Source of the DNA: Marinobacter sp. X15-166B
GTDB lineage: Bacteria; Pseudomonadota; Gammaproteobacteria; Pseudomonadales; Oleiphilaceae
Assembly: GCF_001752365.1 (NCBI RefSeq)
Contig: NZ_MEIY01000001.1
Span: 827,012-891,011, forward strand
Direction: 5' to 3'
Length of the DNA stretch: 64,000 nt
In this document: positions 33,982 to 43,045 of the stretch, piece by piece
Numbering within the stretch: the first letter of the stretch is position 1
Layout of the letters: every line of letters starts with the position of its first letter
Program-made: the position numbers and the translations under genes
The notes under the pieces: model-generated
Told to the model about the DNA's origin: nothing
What the model saw: only the letters and a program-made list of their open reading frames with translations
Database searches by the model: none

Positions 33982-34989
33982 GGGGTGTCTCCGGACTGAT
34001 GAATTCGGCGACTGCGCGCCATTTGTGCGCCAACGGTGATGGCGGTGTGCAGACTGCCGGCATCGGCCTTGCCGGTACCGGCCAGATCGAGCGCGGTGCC
34101 GTGGTCCACGGAGGTTCGGACAATCGGCAGTCCCAGAGTAACATTAACGGCCCGGCCAAACCCCTGGTATTTCAGCACCGGCAGCCCCTGATCGTGGTAC
34201 ATCGCCAGGACCGCATCGGCTCCGTCCAGCCACTGGGGTGTGAATAAGGTATCCGCCGGCAGCGGACCGATCAGATCCATGCCTTCGCCGCGCAAGGTGG
34301 CCAGGGTCGGTTCAATGACCTCAATTTCTTCCCGTCCCAGATGCCCCCCTTCGCCGGCGTGAGGGTTCAGCCCCGCCACCAGAATGCGCGGGTTGCTGCA
34401 GCCAAAGAAAGTGTGCAGGTCCTGGCGGAGAATCCGGGCCACCTGGGTCAACCGCTCCGGGGTGATCGCCGCAGCCACGTCTTTCAGCGGCAGGTGCGTG
34501 GTCACCAGCGCGACGCGCAAGACGTCGGTGGCAAGCATCATCACCACCCGTTCGACGCCACACAGTTGCTGCAAAAAACTCGGTGTGGCCGCTGAAGGCG
34601 ATGCCGGCGTCGTTGATGACGCCCTTGTGGACGGGAGCAGTCACCATGCCATCAAAGCGTCCCTCCAGACAGCCGTTGGCGGCCGCGCTCAGGGTGTCTA
34701 CCACGTAGCGGCTGTTGGCCGGGTCAAGGGTGCCCGCCACCGCGTGCTCAGCGCCGCTCACCTCGCACACCGACAGTTGTCCGGCAGCCGTGACCGGCGT
34801 GTCGCCCGGCTGCCAGGGCAGCAACTCGACCTGCACCCCGAGGGTGCGCGCCCGCGCCGCCAGCAGCGCCTTACTGGCAACCACCACCAGGTGTTCGGTG
34901 CGGGGTTGCCGCGCCAGCTGCAGACACAGATCAGGGCCGATGCCTGCCGGCTCACCGGCGGTCAGGGCCAATACAACGGGATCAGGCAC
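33978..34989 (-). pseudogene. pdxA: 4-hydroxythreonine-4-phosphate dehydrogenase, apparent frameshift
   Basis: PdxA oxidises 4-hydroxythreonine phosphate in pyridoxal phosphate synthesis. The N-terminal half (VVLALTAGEPAGIGPD ... IAFSGHTEF) and C-terminal half ([17 protein letters not shown] ... [11 protein letters not shown]) are both well conserved but lie in different frames. The break falls in T6 (plus-strand A6 at 34573-34578); dropping one base joins them as [14 protein letters not shown], and the 1012-base span is one base over a whole frame. GTG at 34989 overlaps the surA stop and follows GAGG. Because the surrounding gene is intact, a sequencing error is at least as likely as a mutation. 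Confidence 0.85.
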
Positions 34990-36301
34990 CGGCAACCTCG
35001 TCCGTCTTGATTTCAACAAAGGCTTCATCGCGGATTTCCCGCAACCAGTTTTGCAGCTCGACCTCAAACTTGCGGCTGTATATCGCCTGCCGGGCTTCGG
35101 ACGCCTGCAGCTCGCTGCTGATGTCTTTGTGACGGCGTTCCTGCACCTGCAGAATGTGCCAGCCAAACTGGGAGCGGAACGGGCCCGCCAGTTCACCAAG
35201 GTCGGCCGCCAGCATGGCGCGCTCAAACTCCGGCACCATCTCGCCGCGGCCGACCCAACCCAGATTGCCACCGTCCGACCCGGAGACCGCGTCGTCGGAC
35301 GCGGTTTTCGCCAGTTCAGCAAAATCAGCGCCGTCCTGGAGTGACCGATAGATCTGCCGGATGCGGGCCTCGGCCTGGGCCTCACTCACCGCCGCGGTGG
35401 GCCGGATCAGGATGTGCCTGACCCTGGACTGTTCGACCAGCTGTTCACCCTTGCCGCGTTTATCCAGTACGGTCACCAGATGGAAGCCACTGCCACTTTG
35501 GAGAATCCCGGAAGTTTCTCCCACCGCCAGCCCCGGCACCACATCGGCCAGCAGTACTGGCAACTGACCCTCCGGACGCCAGCCCAGCACGCCCCCCTCC
35601 AGGGCGTTGCTGGCATCGGACTCGGCCACCGCTGCTGAGCGGAAATCACGACCGGCACGAATCTCCTCCAGCAAACGCTCGACCCTGGCCCGCGCCTGAG
35701 CCACCTGCGCCTGATCGTTAAAGTTACCGACCCCGATCAGGATATGCGCCAGCTCATACTCGGCACCGTCCGCGCCCTGGCTGTGTTGCGCCTCCAGATA
35801 ATTTTCCACCTCACGCTCGGTAACCCGGATGCGACTGCCCACGCGCCGCTGCTGGGCCCGGCTGATCAGCATTTCCTGGCGAATCTGTTCACGGGCTTCC
35901 CGATAGGTAAGCCCTTCCTGCAGCAGTTGCTGTTCGAACTGTTCCAGGGTCATGTTATTGCGACTGACGATCGCCTGCATGGTGTCGTTGAGCTCATTGT
36001 CATTGACCCGGATGCCCATCTTCTCGGCGGCTTGCAGCTGGATCGAGTCGGTAATCAGCTGTTCCAGCACCCGTTCCTGGAGGACAGTTCGGGGTGGCAG
36101 ACTGGTTCCCTGAGCGCTCAGACGCGCCACAATGGTGCGGACCCGCGCCTCCAGTTCGGTTTGCAGGATGACCCCGTCATCGACAATCGCCACCACTCGA
36201 TCCAGGGGCTGTCGCGCGGCGCTGGCAAGGGACGTTGCGATCAGCGTCAACGTGAACAGGATCAGGGTTACGCACTGGCGCAGATTGGACTTCATATTCA
36301 C
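34982..36301 (-). CDS. surA: Periplasmic chaperone/peptidyl-prolyl isomerase SurA
   Basis: Escorts outer-membrane proteins through the periplasm. The 439-residue protein has a signal peptide (ending TSLASAARQ), the SurA N-terminal helical domain, and two parvulin (PpiC-type) domains (about 180-280 and 290-390, with GDLGELAGPFRSQFGWHILQV in the second). Located between lptD and pdxA as in most Gammaproteobacteria. Confidence 0.95.
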   Translation of the reverse strand: MNMKSNLRQCVTLILFTLTLIATSLASAARQPLDRVVAIVDDGVILQTELEARVRTIVARLSAQGTSLPPRTVLQERVLEQLITDSIQLQAAEKMGIRVNDNELNDTMQAIVSRNNMTLEQFEQQLLQEGLTYREAREQIRQEMLISRAQQRRVGSRIRVTEREVENYLEAQHSQGADGAEYELAHILIGVGNFNDQAQVAQARARVERLLEEIRAGRDFRSAAVAESDASNALEGGVLGWRPEGQLPVLLADVVPGLAVGETSGILQSGSGFHLVTVLDKRGKGEQLVEQSRVRHILIRPTAAVSEAQAEARIRQIYRSLQDGADFAELAKTASDDAVSGSDGGNLGWVGRGEMVPEFERAMLAADLGELAGPFRSQFGWHILQVQERRHKDISSELQASEARQAIYSRKFEVELQNWLREIRDEAFVEIKTDEVAGA

Positions 36302-36342
36302 CTCTGTTTGGCTGGGCAGTAACCGGCGTTACCCGGAAAATT

Positions 36343-38739
36343 CTAGCGGGTACCGTAGCGGAGACTTTCCCGTTCCTCGAACCCATGAATGGCTTCAGCA
36401 ATTTTACTCGAGGCCCCGCCGCTTCCACCCAGCCCTTTCAGCTGGATCTGAAACAAAATGCGGTTATCGAGCTGTTGCGCGCTGGTCAGGTAGTTCTGAC
36501 TGACCAGCTGCACACTCCAGCAGCAGTTATTGTATTCAAATCCCGCCAGCGTGCCGACTGTTCTGTCCAGCTGGGTGTCGTACACCCAGCGACCGATCAG
36601 ACTGATTTTGTCGGTCACCGGCACCACCGCACCGACATCGGACTGTTCAAACTGGCCCCGACTGTAGGTGTGACCAAGACTGGCCAGGTACCGGTAGCCG
36701 GGGGAATGGAACACCAGCTGGCTGCGGCTTTCTTCGGTGTGACGGGTGCGCGCATCCCACAACAACGAGGTCCGCAACTCCAGCCCGTCCAGTGGCCGCA
36801 AAACGGCCTCCCCCGCCAGCGGCGAATCACTGCGCGTTTCCGCCCCCAGACCATCCAGCGTTACCTCACGGTCGGCGTAATAATAAACCTGCCCCAGACT
36901 CCACCGGAACCGTTCGGCCCCGCTGAGCAGGTCATTGTAACGGCTGGTCAGCGCCACCGTCAGTTGATTGGCATCGCCCACCCGGTCGCCGCCACTGAAG
37001 CGGTTGCGGCGAAACAACTCATCAAAGCTGAACGAGCGCAGCGCCGAGTCGAACACCGGAATCCGGTTCTGGTCTGCCTCGGCGTCGGCCCAGGCATAAT
37101 ACAGCCGGGGCTCCAGCGTTTGGTTGTAAGGCACTGCAAACAGGCTCGACTGGCGATCGAAATACAACCCCGAATCCCATTCGAACACCGGCACGGTGCG
37201 CCCTATGCGCTGATTTTCGGGGGTGTAGTCTGTCAGCCGGTATTCCGTATGATCCAGGGTAACGGCCGGCCGCGTGTAGCCCCACAGGGCGCGCAGGGGC
37301 AGCGCCACCTGCGGCAACACCCTCAGCCGCTGCCCGTTCGCCCGGTCGCGCCCGCTCAGGGTGTCGTTGTCCCGGTAGAAATGGGTGTACTGGGCGGTGA
37401 GCGAGGTTTCCACTGCCCCCAGTTCCCTGGAAATGCCGTACACGGCCTCCGGCAGCTGGCTGTAGGGTTTGTTGCGCTCGGCAATGCGATCCGCAAGGGT
37501 CTGATAGCCGTTGGCGTACAATTCGAAATACTGGCCATTGCCGAAATAACGTACCCCGCCGCGGCGTTGCAGGTGGGTCGCTTCACTGATGTCCAGAGAC
37601 CGGTTGAGGTCGCTCAGGTAATCACCGTCAGACACCACGGAGTACTCCCCGTAGCCGCTCCAGCCGTGGCCGAACCGGGCCCGGGTATCGAAATCCAGCG
37701 CCCAGCGCTGGCCGTTGTCACCGGGGTGTGCCCGCGCGTACGCGCGGTCGCGGTCAATGTAGCCCAACTGCAGGGAGGTCTGCCCGAGGGAACTGAGGTA
37801 GCGCCCCTCCAGTTCGGTAAGCAAACCCCGGCCGTGCATATATTGCGGGGTCACGGTGGCGTCATAGTGGGGCGCCAGATTGAGGTAATACGGTGCGGCA
37901 AGGTACAGACCACTGCCGGTATTGGCGGTACCAAATGCCGGGTATAAAAATCCGCTCTTGCGTCGCTCATCGATGGGGAAACTGATGTAGGGCCAGTAAA
38001 ACACCGGTACATCCTGGACTTCCAGACGCACGTGTTTGGCTGTTCCGAACCCTTCCGCCCGGTCCAGATGAATGTCCGTTGCCACCACCATCCAGTCGTT
38101 ACGGTCGGGCGCGCAGGTTGTCAGGCGCCCCTGACGGATGTCCACCTGACTCGGCCCCACCCGTGACAAGGACGTCGCGACGCCGCGCATTTCCGCACTG
38201 TGCATCAGAAAGGACGCCGTATTGATGTTGAGCTGACCGCTATGGACGTCGTAATCCGCCTCTTCGCCCGTCAGCAAAAAGCCTTGCCCCCGGCTGACCA
38301 GCGGCCCCGTCAGACGGACATGCCCGGTACGCTGGTTATACCGGGCCTCTTCACCACTCATGGTGACCGCGCCCTGGCTGAGCTCAACCCCGCCCCGCAA
38401 CACCAGCTCACTGTCAATCTCGTAACGGGCATAAAGACCACTCGCGTTGAGCGGTAATTCGCCGGGAGACTCCGTACCATCAGCGCCGGTCGCCTGGTCA
38501 TCCTCACCGGTCAGCGGCAGATAACCCCCTTCGCAAAATGCCGGCAGCCGGTTGCGCACCTCAACGGGCAGTTCGGCTCGGGGACGCCAGTCCATCTCGG
38601 CGGCGGTCGTTGCCCCGGGCCGGGCAAGCGCCGGCCCAAAGGGCACCAGGGTCAGCCCCACGGCCGCTGCCATCAGCAATCCGCGACGGGCGCGACGGGC
38701 TGCAATCAGGTTGAGCAAAGTTTCGAAGGCAACGCGCAC
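36343..38739 (-). CDS. lptD: LPS-assembly protein LptD
   Basis: Outer-membrane beta-barrel that inserts lipopolysaccharide at the cell surface with LptE. The 798-residue protein has a signal region, an OstA-type N-terminal periplasmic domain (VELSQGAVTMSGEEARYNQ) and a C-terminal barrel ending with FEYNNCCWSVQLV near the usual paired cysteines. Several ATG starts are possible near the N-terminus. It opens the minus-strand envelope unit and is divergent from amgK. Confidence 0.94.
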   Translation of the reverse strand: MRVAFETLLNLIAARRARRGLLMAAAVGLTLVPFGPALARPGATTAAEMDWRPRAELPVEVRNRLPAFCEGGYLPLTGEDDQATGADGTESPGELPLNASGLYARYEIDSELVLRGGVELSQGAVTMSGEEARYNQRTGHVRLTGPLVSRGQGFLLTGEEADYDVHSGQLNINTASFLMHSAEMRGVATSLSRVGPSQVDIRQGRLTTCAPDRNDWMVVATDIHLDRAEGFGTAKHVRLEVQDVPVFYWPYISFPIDERRKSGFLYPAFGTANTGSGLYLAAPYYLNLAPHYDATVTPQYMHGRGLLTELEGRYLSSLGQTSLQLGYIDRDRAYARAHPGDNGQRWALDFDTRARFGHGWSGYGEYSVVSDGDYLSDLNRSLDISEATHLQRRGGVRYFGNGQYFELYANGYQTLADRIAERNKPYSQLPEAVYGISRELGAVETSLTAQYTHFYRDNDTLSGRDRANGQRLRVLPQVALPLRALWGYTRPAVTLDHTEYRLTDYTPENQRIGRTVPVFEWDSGLYFDRQSSLFAVPYNQTLEPRLYYAWADAEADQNRIPVFDSALRSFSFDELFRRNRFSGGDRVGDANQLTVALTSRYNDLLSGAERFRWSLGQVYYYADREVTLDGLGAETRSDSPLAGEAVLRPLDGLELRTSLLWDARTRHTEESRSQLVFHSPGYRYLASLGHTYSRGQFEQSDVGAVVPVTDKISLIGRWVYDTQLDRTVGTLAGFEYNNCCWSVQLVSQNYLTSAQQLDNRILFQIQLKGLGGSGGASSKIAEAIHGFEERESLRYGTR

Positions 38740-38898
38740 GGTGGCAGGGGTCCTGTCCAGTAACTTAGGGGATGCAACAGCGGCTTAGTTTACACACCCC
38801 GCCCTACCTTGTTAACGGAAACCGTTTTACCCTTATACTGCGCATCTGCTAACTTCCCCTATTAACCCACCGCCTGTGAGTGACAGAACGACACACCT

Positions 38899-39912
38899 AT
38901 GGACATTCGTTTAAAGAGTGCTACGCAATGGGTGCGCCAGTTTAGCGGACTGGAGCGCGCCGATCTGGTGCCGGTGTTCGGCGACGCCAGCTTCCGGCGC
39001 TACTTCCGCATTCACGCCGATACCGGCGATCTGATCCTGATGGATGCGCCCCCGGACAAAGAAACCTGCCAGCCGTTTGTGGCCCTGGCGCGGCACTGGC
39101 GCGAGGAAGGCATTCGCGTACCGGACGTGTTGCAGCAGGATCTGTCGCAGGGTTTTCTGTTGCTCGAAGATTTCGGGGATCAACTGATGCTGCGTCAGCT
39201 CCATCCCGAATCGGCGAATGCCCTCTACCGCCTGGCCATCGACGAGCTGCTCCGCATCCAGCAGGTCAGCGACACCCCCAGCCACCCGCTGCCCCCCTAC
39301 GACGCCGCCCTGCTCAACCGGGAAATGGCGCTGTTCCCCGACTGGCTGGTCACCCGGCAGCTGGGGCTGACCCTGTCCACCACCGAGCACGCGCTGCTGG
39401 ACACCACCTTCGCGTTTCTGCGGGAATCGGCCCTGGCGCAACCTCAGGTGCCGGTACACCGGGATTACCATTCGCGCAATCTGCTGGTACTGGCGGAGGC
39501 CGAGGCCCCGGCGCTGGGGGTGATTGATTTTCAGGACGCGGTCCTGGGACCGGTCACGTACGATCTGGTGTCCCTGCTCAAGGACTGTTACATCAGCTGG
39601 CCCGAGCCCCGCCTGGCCGCCTGGCTTGAGCACTATCGCGCCCTCAGCCAGAACGCCGGTCTGCACCGCGCGGATGCCGACACCTTTCGCTTGTGGTTTG
39701 AGCTGATGGGCATGCAGCGCCACCTGAAAGCGGCGGGCATCTTTGCCCGCCTGGCCATCCGCGATGGCAAAACCGGCTACCTGCAGGATATTCCCCGCAC
39801 CGTTGGCTACCTGCTGGAGGCCAGCGCCCGCCAGGCAGCGCTGCGCTCTTTCCACCACTGGCTGCAGGAGCGGGTCATGCCGGCGATCGACCAGCGCATG
39901 CCCACCCCATGA
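38899..39912 (+). CDS. amgK: N-acetylmuramate/N-acetylglucosamine kinase
   Basis: Phosphorylates MurNAc and GlcNAc at the anomeric carbon in the cell-wall recycling route known from Pseudomonas, which bypasses de novo UDP-MurNAc synthesis and the fosfomycin target. The 337-residue aminoglycoside-phosphotransferase fold has the catalytic HRDYHSRNLL and the metal-binding VIDFQDAVLGP. It overlaps murU by four bases and has the same neighbours as in Pseudomonas. Confidence 0.92.
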   Translation: MDIRLKSATQWVRQFSGLERADLVPVFGDASFRRYFRIHADTGDLILMDAPPDKETCQPFVALARHWREEGIRVPDVLQQDLSQGFLLLEDFGDQLMLRQLHPESANALYRLAIDELLRIQQVSDTPSHPLPPYDAALLNREMALFPDWLVTRQLGLTLSTTEHALLDTTFAFLRESALAQPQVPVHRDYHSRNLLVLAEAEAPALGVIDFQDAVLGPVTYDLVSLLKDCYISWPEPRLAAWLEHYRALSQNAGLHRADADTFRLWFELMGMQRHLKAAGIFARLAIRDGKTGYLQDIPRTVGYLLEASARQAALRSFHHWLQERVMPAIDQRMPTP

Positions 39913-40652
39913 ACGCGATGATTCTGGCCGCCGGAAAAGGGGAGCGCATGCGGCCACTGACCCTGACCACCCCCAAACCCTTGCTGCCGGCGGCGGGCAA
40001 ACCCCTGATCGGCTATCACCTGGAACGGTTGGCGGCGGCGGGCTTTCGCAAGGCCGTGATCAACCACGCCTGGCTGGGGGAGCAACTGGAACAGGCCCTG
40101 GGCAGCGGCGCCAGTTACGGCATCCCCATTGTCTATTCCGCCGAGACCACCCCGCTGGAAACGGCCGGGGGCATCCAACAGGCGCTGCCGCTGCTGTGCG
40201 CCCCCGATCACACCGCCAGCGGTGACCGGGGCTGGTTTGTGGTGATCAATGGCGATATCTGGTGCGACTTTGACCTGCGCCAGTTGCTGACACCACCCCC
40301 GGCACCGGCCACTGCGGCCGATACCCGCGCGCTCCTGGTGCTGACGGACAACCCCTGCCACAATCCCGAGGGCGACTTTTTCCTGTCCGCCTGCGGCCGG
40401 GTGGGCGCGACGGGCCAGCCCAGACTGACGTTTACCGGTATCAGCCTGCTGCACGCATCCCTGTTTGACGGCCTCGAACCTGGCCACCAGCCACTGGCGC
40501 CGCTGTTGCGCGCAGCCATGCAGCGCGGCCAGGTAAAGGGGATGCACCATCGGGGGCACTGGATGGATATTGGCACACCCCAACGGTTAGAGGCGCTGGA
40601 TCAACTACTGCGGGGCGTTCAGGGAGAACACCATGGCACCACCACTGCGTGA
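39909..40652 (+). CDS. murU: N-acetylmuramate-1-phosphate uridylyltransferase
   Basis: Couples MurNAc-1-phosphate with UTP to give UDP-MurNAc, the second step of the AmgK-MurU recycling pathway. The 247-residue nucleotidyltransferase has MILAAGKGERMRPLT and TPKPLLPAAGKPL. Start overlaps amgK; the next gene begins 20 bases before its end. Confidence 0.93.
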   Translation: MNAMILAAGKGERMRPLTLTTPKPLLPAAGKPLIGYHLERLAAAGFRKAVINHAWLGEQLEQALGSGASYGIPIVYSAETTPLETAGGIQQALPLLCAPDHTASGDRGWFVVINGDIWCDFDLRQLLTPPPAPATAADTRALLVLTDNPCHNPEGDFFLSACGRVGATGQPRLTFTGISLLHASLFDGLEPGHQPLAPLLRAAMQRGQVKGMHHRGHWMDIGTPQRLEALDQLLRGVQGEHHGTTTA

Positions 40653-41391
40653 TATGCAGCTGCCACCACGGACAGAAAAACTTTTCGATGAGCTGCTGGC
40701 CGAGCTCAACGCCTGCGGCCACAACGCCAGCGAGCTGATCGCGCGCAACGGCCTGCCCGGCTGGTGCCACAGCACGCTGTTTTTCTTTCTTGGTTACATC
40801 GGCAAAGCCGGCGGCCGGGTCACCGAAGCCGACATCGGCTTCGCCGAAACTCTGATCCAATGCCTGCGTTTGAGCCCGCGCCATCGCAGACGCGCCATCA
40901 GCCGCTTCCAGCACGGCAAAGACACCCGTAACCTGCCGGTTCTCAAGGGGTTACCACTACGCCTGACGAGCCGGCTGCGGCCCGCGCCGGCGTTGAAGGT
41001 CAGCTTCGCCCTGTGTCACGCGGCCCAATTGCACGGCAAACCGAACACCTCCCGCCGCCACCGGGTGGAAGACGCCATCGATCAGCTGGGCCTCGATCTG
41101 GGCATTGCCGACGACATCCTCGACAGTTACGCCCGCAAGGTGTGGGTGCAGCCAGCCCGGCATCCGTCCCCACCCTCGAGCTACCAACAGGCGTGCGAAG
41201 TCATCGGGGTCACCCGACGTGACTCCCTGGACACCATCAAGAAAGCCTACCGCAAACGGGTGTCCGAATGTCATCCGGACAAACTGGCACGCGACCTCAG
41301 TGGCCGCGAACAGGAACTGGCTAAAGAGCGTTTGCTGCGTTACCAGCAGGCCTGGGAGGTGATCAAGAAGTATCAGCGGGCGCGCCGGTAA
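40633..41391 (+). CDS. DjlA-like protein with C-terminal J domain
   Basis: A 252-residue protein with an N-terminal helical part of TerB/DjlA flavour (about 10-175) and a C-terminal J domain (about 180-250) with the HPD motif in SECHPDKLA. A DnaK co-chaperone role is expected. It follows amgK-murU here and in Pseudomonas, overlapping murU by 20 bases, so a link to cell-wall recycling is possible but unproven. Confidence 0.8.
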   Translation: MAPPLRDMQLPPRTEKLFDELLAELNACGHNASELIARNGLPGWCHSTLFFFLGYIGKAGGRVTEADIGFAETLIQCLRLSPRHRRRAISRFQHGKDTRNLPVLKGLPLRLTSRLRPAPALKVSFALCHAAQLHGKPNTSRRHRVEDAIDQLGLDLGIADDILDSYARKVWVQPARHPSPPSSYQQACEVIGVTRRDSLDTIKKAYRKRVSECHPDKLARDLSGREQELAKERLLRYQQAWEVIKKYQRARR

Positions 41392-41482
41392 CGCGGCACC
41401 GTCACAACCTGCTAGAATGCCTCCTTCTCTGTTACCCTGAGGGGCATGGCCCCCTGATAATTGCACCCACGAGAGAGCTGTC

Positions 41483-42154
41483 ATGAACCCTTTCCAGATT
41501 GCGCCCTCCATTCTGTCTGCCGATTTTGCCCGCCTTGGCGAGGAAGTCGACAATGTGCTGGCCGCCGGCGCGGACATGGTCCACTTTGACGTGATGGATA
41601 ACCATTACGTCCCCAACCTGACCATTGGCCCAATGGTCTGCGAAGCCTTGCGCAAGCACGGCGTCACCGCCCCTATCGATGTGCATCTGATGGTGTCACC
41701 GGTGGACGACCTGATCAGGATGTTCATCGACGCCGGCGCCACTTATATCACTTTTCACCCGGAGGCCTCCCAGCATATTGACCGTTCCCTGCAGCTGATC
41801 CGGGACGGTGGCTGCAAGGCCGGGCTGGTGTTTAATCCGGCCACCCCCCTGCACCACCTGGACCATGTCATGGACCGGCTCGACATGATTTTGCTGATGT
41901 CGGTCAACCCCGGGTTTGGGGGACAGAAGTTCATTCCCGGCACCCTCGACAAACTGCGGGCGGCCCGTCAGCGCATCGATGCCAGCGGACACAACATCCG
42001 GCTGGAAATTGACGGCGGGGTCAAAATTGACAACATCCGTGAGATCGCTGCCGCCGGTGCCGACACCTTTGTGGCCGGCTCCGCCATTTTCAACACCGAC
42101 GATTACCAGGCTACCATCGCCCAGATGCGAGCCGAGCTGGCCAAAGTCCGATGA
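41483..42154 (+). CDS. rpe: Ribulose-phosphate 3-epimerase
   Basis: Interconverts ribulose 5-phosphate and xylulose 5-phosphate. The 223-residue TIM barrel begins [16 protein letters not shown] and has the catalytic Asp residues and metal histidines ([19 protein letters not shown]). It overlaps gph by four bases; the rpe-gph-trpE order is the common gammaproteobacterial one. Confidence 0.96.
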   Translation: MNPFQIAPSILSADFARLGEEVDNVLAAGADMVHFDVMDNHYVPNLTIGPMVCEALRKHGVTAPIDVHLMVSPVDDLIRMFIDAGATYITFHPEASQHIDRSLQLIRDGGCKAGLVFNPATPLHHLDHVMDRLDMILLMSVNPGFGGQKFIPGTLDKLRAARQRIDASGHNIRLEIDGGVKIDNIREIAAAGADTFVAGSAIFNTDDYQATIAQMRAELAKVR

Positions 42155-42837
42155 AACTGACCCAGTTGTTCGCGCAGCAATTCCCGCACACCGTGCTGTT
42201 TGATCTCGACGGCACCCTGGTGGACAGTGCGCTGGATCTGACCATAGCCACCGACCAGATGCTGACCGCCTTGGGCCGCCCCCCCGCCGGTGAAACCCGG
42301 GTGCGGCAATGGGTGGGCAACGGAACGCCGGTGCTGGTGCGCCGTGCGTTGGCCGGGGACCACGATTTCAGCCATGCGGCCGTTGACGAGACCGAGTTTA
42401 CCCGGGCACTGTCGCTGTTTTTGAGTATTTACACCGACATCAACGGCCAGTACGCCACCGTTTACCCCGGCGTGGAGACGTTGCTGCACGCCCTCAGCGA
42501 CCAGGGCTGCCGCATGGGCGTGGTCACCAACAAACCGGGCGCGTTTACCGGCCCGCTGCTGGAACAGATGGGGCTGGCGCACTGGTTCGACGTCAGCGTC
42601 AGTGGCGACACCCTGGCGGTTAAAAAACCCGCCCCGGAGCCCCTGTTGCACGCCATGGAGCAGCTGGGGGGCAGCCTCGCCACCACCCTCATGGTGGGCG
42701 ACTCGGTCACCGACATCACTGCCGCCCGCAACGCTGGCATGCCAGTGGTTGCGGTCCGATACGGGTATAATTTTGGTGCCCCCATCGATTCGCTGGGCGC
42801 CGAAATTGTGGTTGATTCGCTGGCAGAGCTTTTGTAA
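42151..42837 (+). CDS. gph: Phosphoglycolate phosphatase
   Basis: A 228-residue HAD-family phosphatase that removes 2-phosphoglycolate formed during DNA 3'-end repair. The nucleophile Asp is in [11 protein letters not shown], with VTNKPGAF and the acidic VGDSVTD motif. It is coupled to rpe and sits upstream of the trp leader. Confidence 0.93.
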   Translation: MKLTQLFAQQFPHTVLFDLDGTLVDSALDLTIATDQMLTALGRPPAGETRVRQWVGNGTPVLVRRALAGDHDFSHAAVDETEFTRALSLFLSIYTDINGQYATVYPGVETLLHALSDQGCRMGVVTNKPGAFTGPLLEQMGLAHWFDVSVSGDTLAVKKPAPEPLLHAMEQLGGSLATTLMVGDSVTDITAARNAGMPVVAVRYGYNFGAPIDSLGAEIVVDSLAELL

Positions 42838-42886
42838 CCTCGTGACTAATAACATTCAAATTACCTGTTTTAGGGAGATTCCTGCC

Positions 42887-42967
42887 GTGCAGGAACGGAA
42901 TCTGACTGCCGCACCCCGCGTTCTGACTTGCCGCGCCTCCCGCTGGTGGCGATGGCGCACCGGTTGA
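42887..42967 (+). CDS. trpL: trp operon leader peptide
   Basis: A 26-codon frame (GTG start, AGGGAG nine bases upstream) whose end reads SRWWRWRTG, with TGG TGG CGA TGG clustered near the stop. This is a trp attenuator leader peptide: shortage of charged Trp-tRNA would stall ribosomes there and favour trpE expression. It lies 78 bases before trpE and ends 24 bases before a strong hairpin. Confidence 0.88.
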   Translation: MQERNLTAAPRVLTCRASRWWRWRTG

Positions 42968-42990
42968 GCCACCTCTAAAACCGTCGCCGA

Positions 42991-43011
42991 CGATGCCCCT
43001 CCGGGGCATCG
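42991..43011 (+). terminator. trp leader hairpin
   Basis: CGATGCCCC and GGGGCATCG form a perfect 9-bp stem around TCC, 23 bases after trpL stop and 34 bases before trpE. No run of T follows, so it may act as a translational or Rho-assisted rather than a classical intrinsic terminator. Confidence 0.6.
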
Positions 43012-43045
43012 GTACGCAGATCAGCCGTTCGTTAATCACCGCAGG

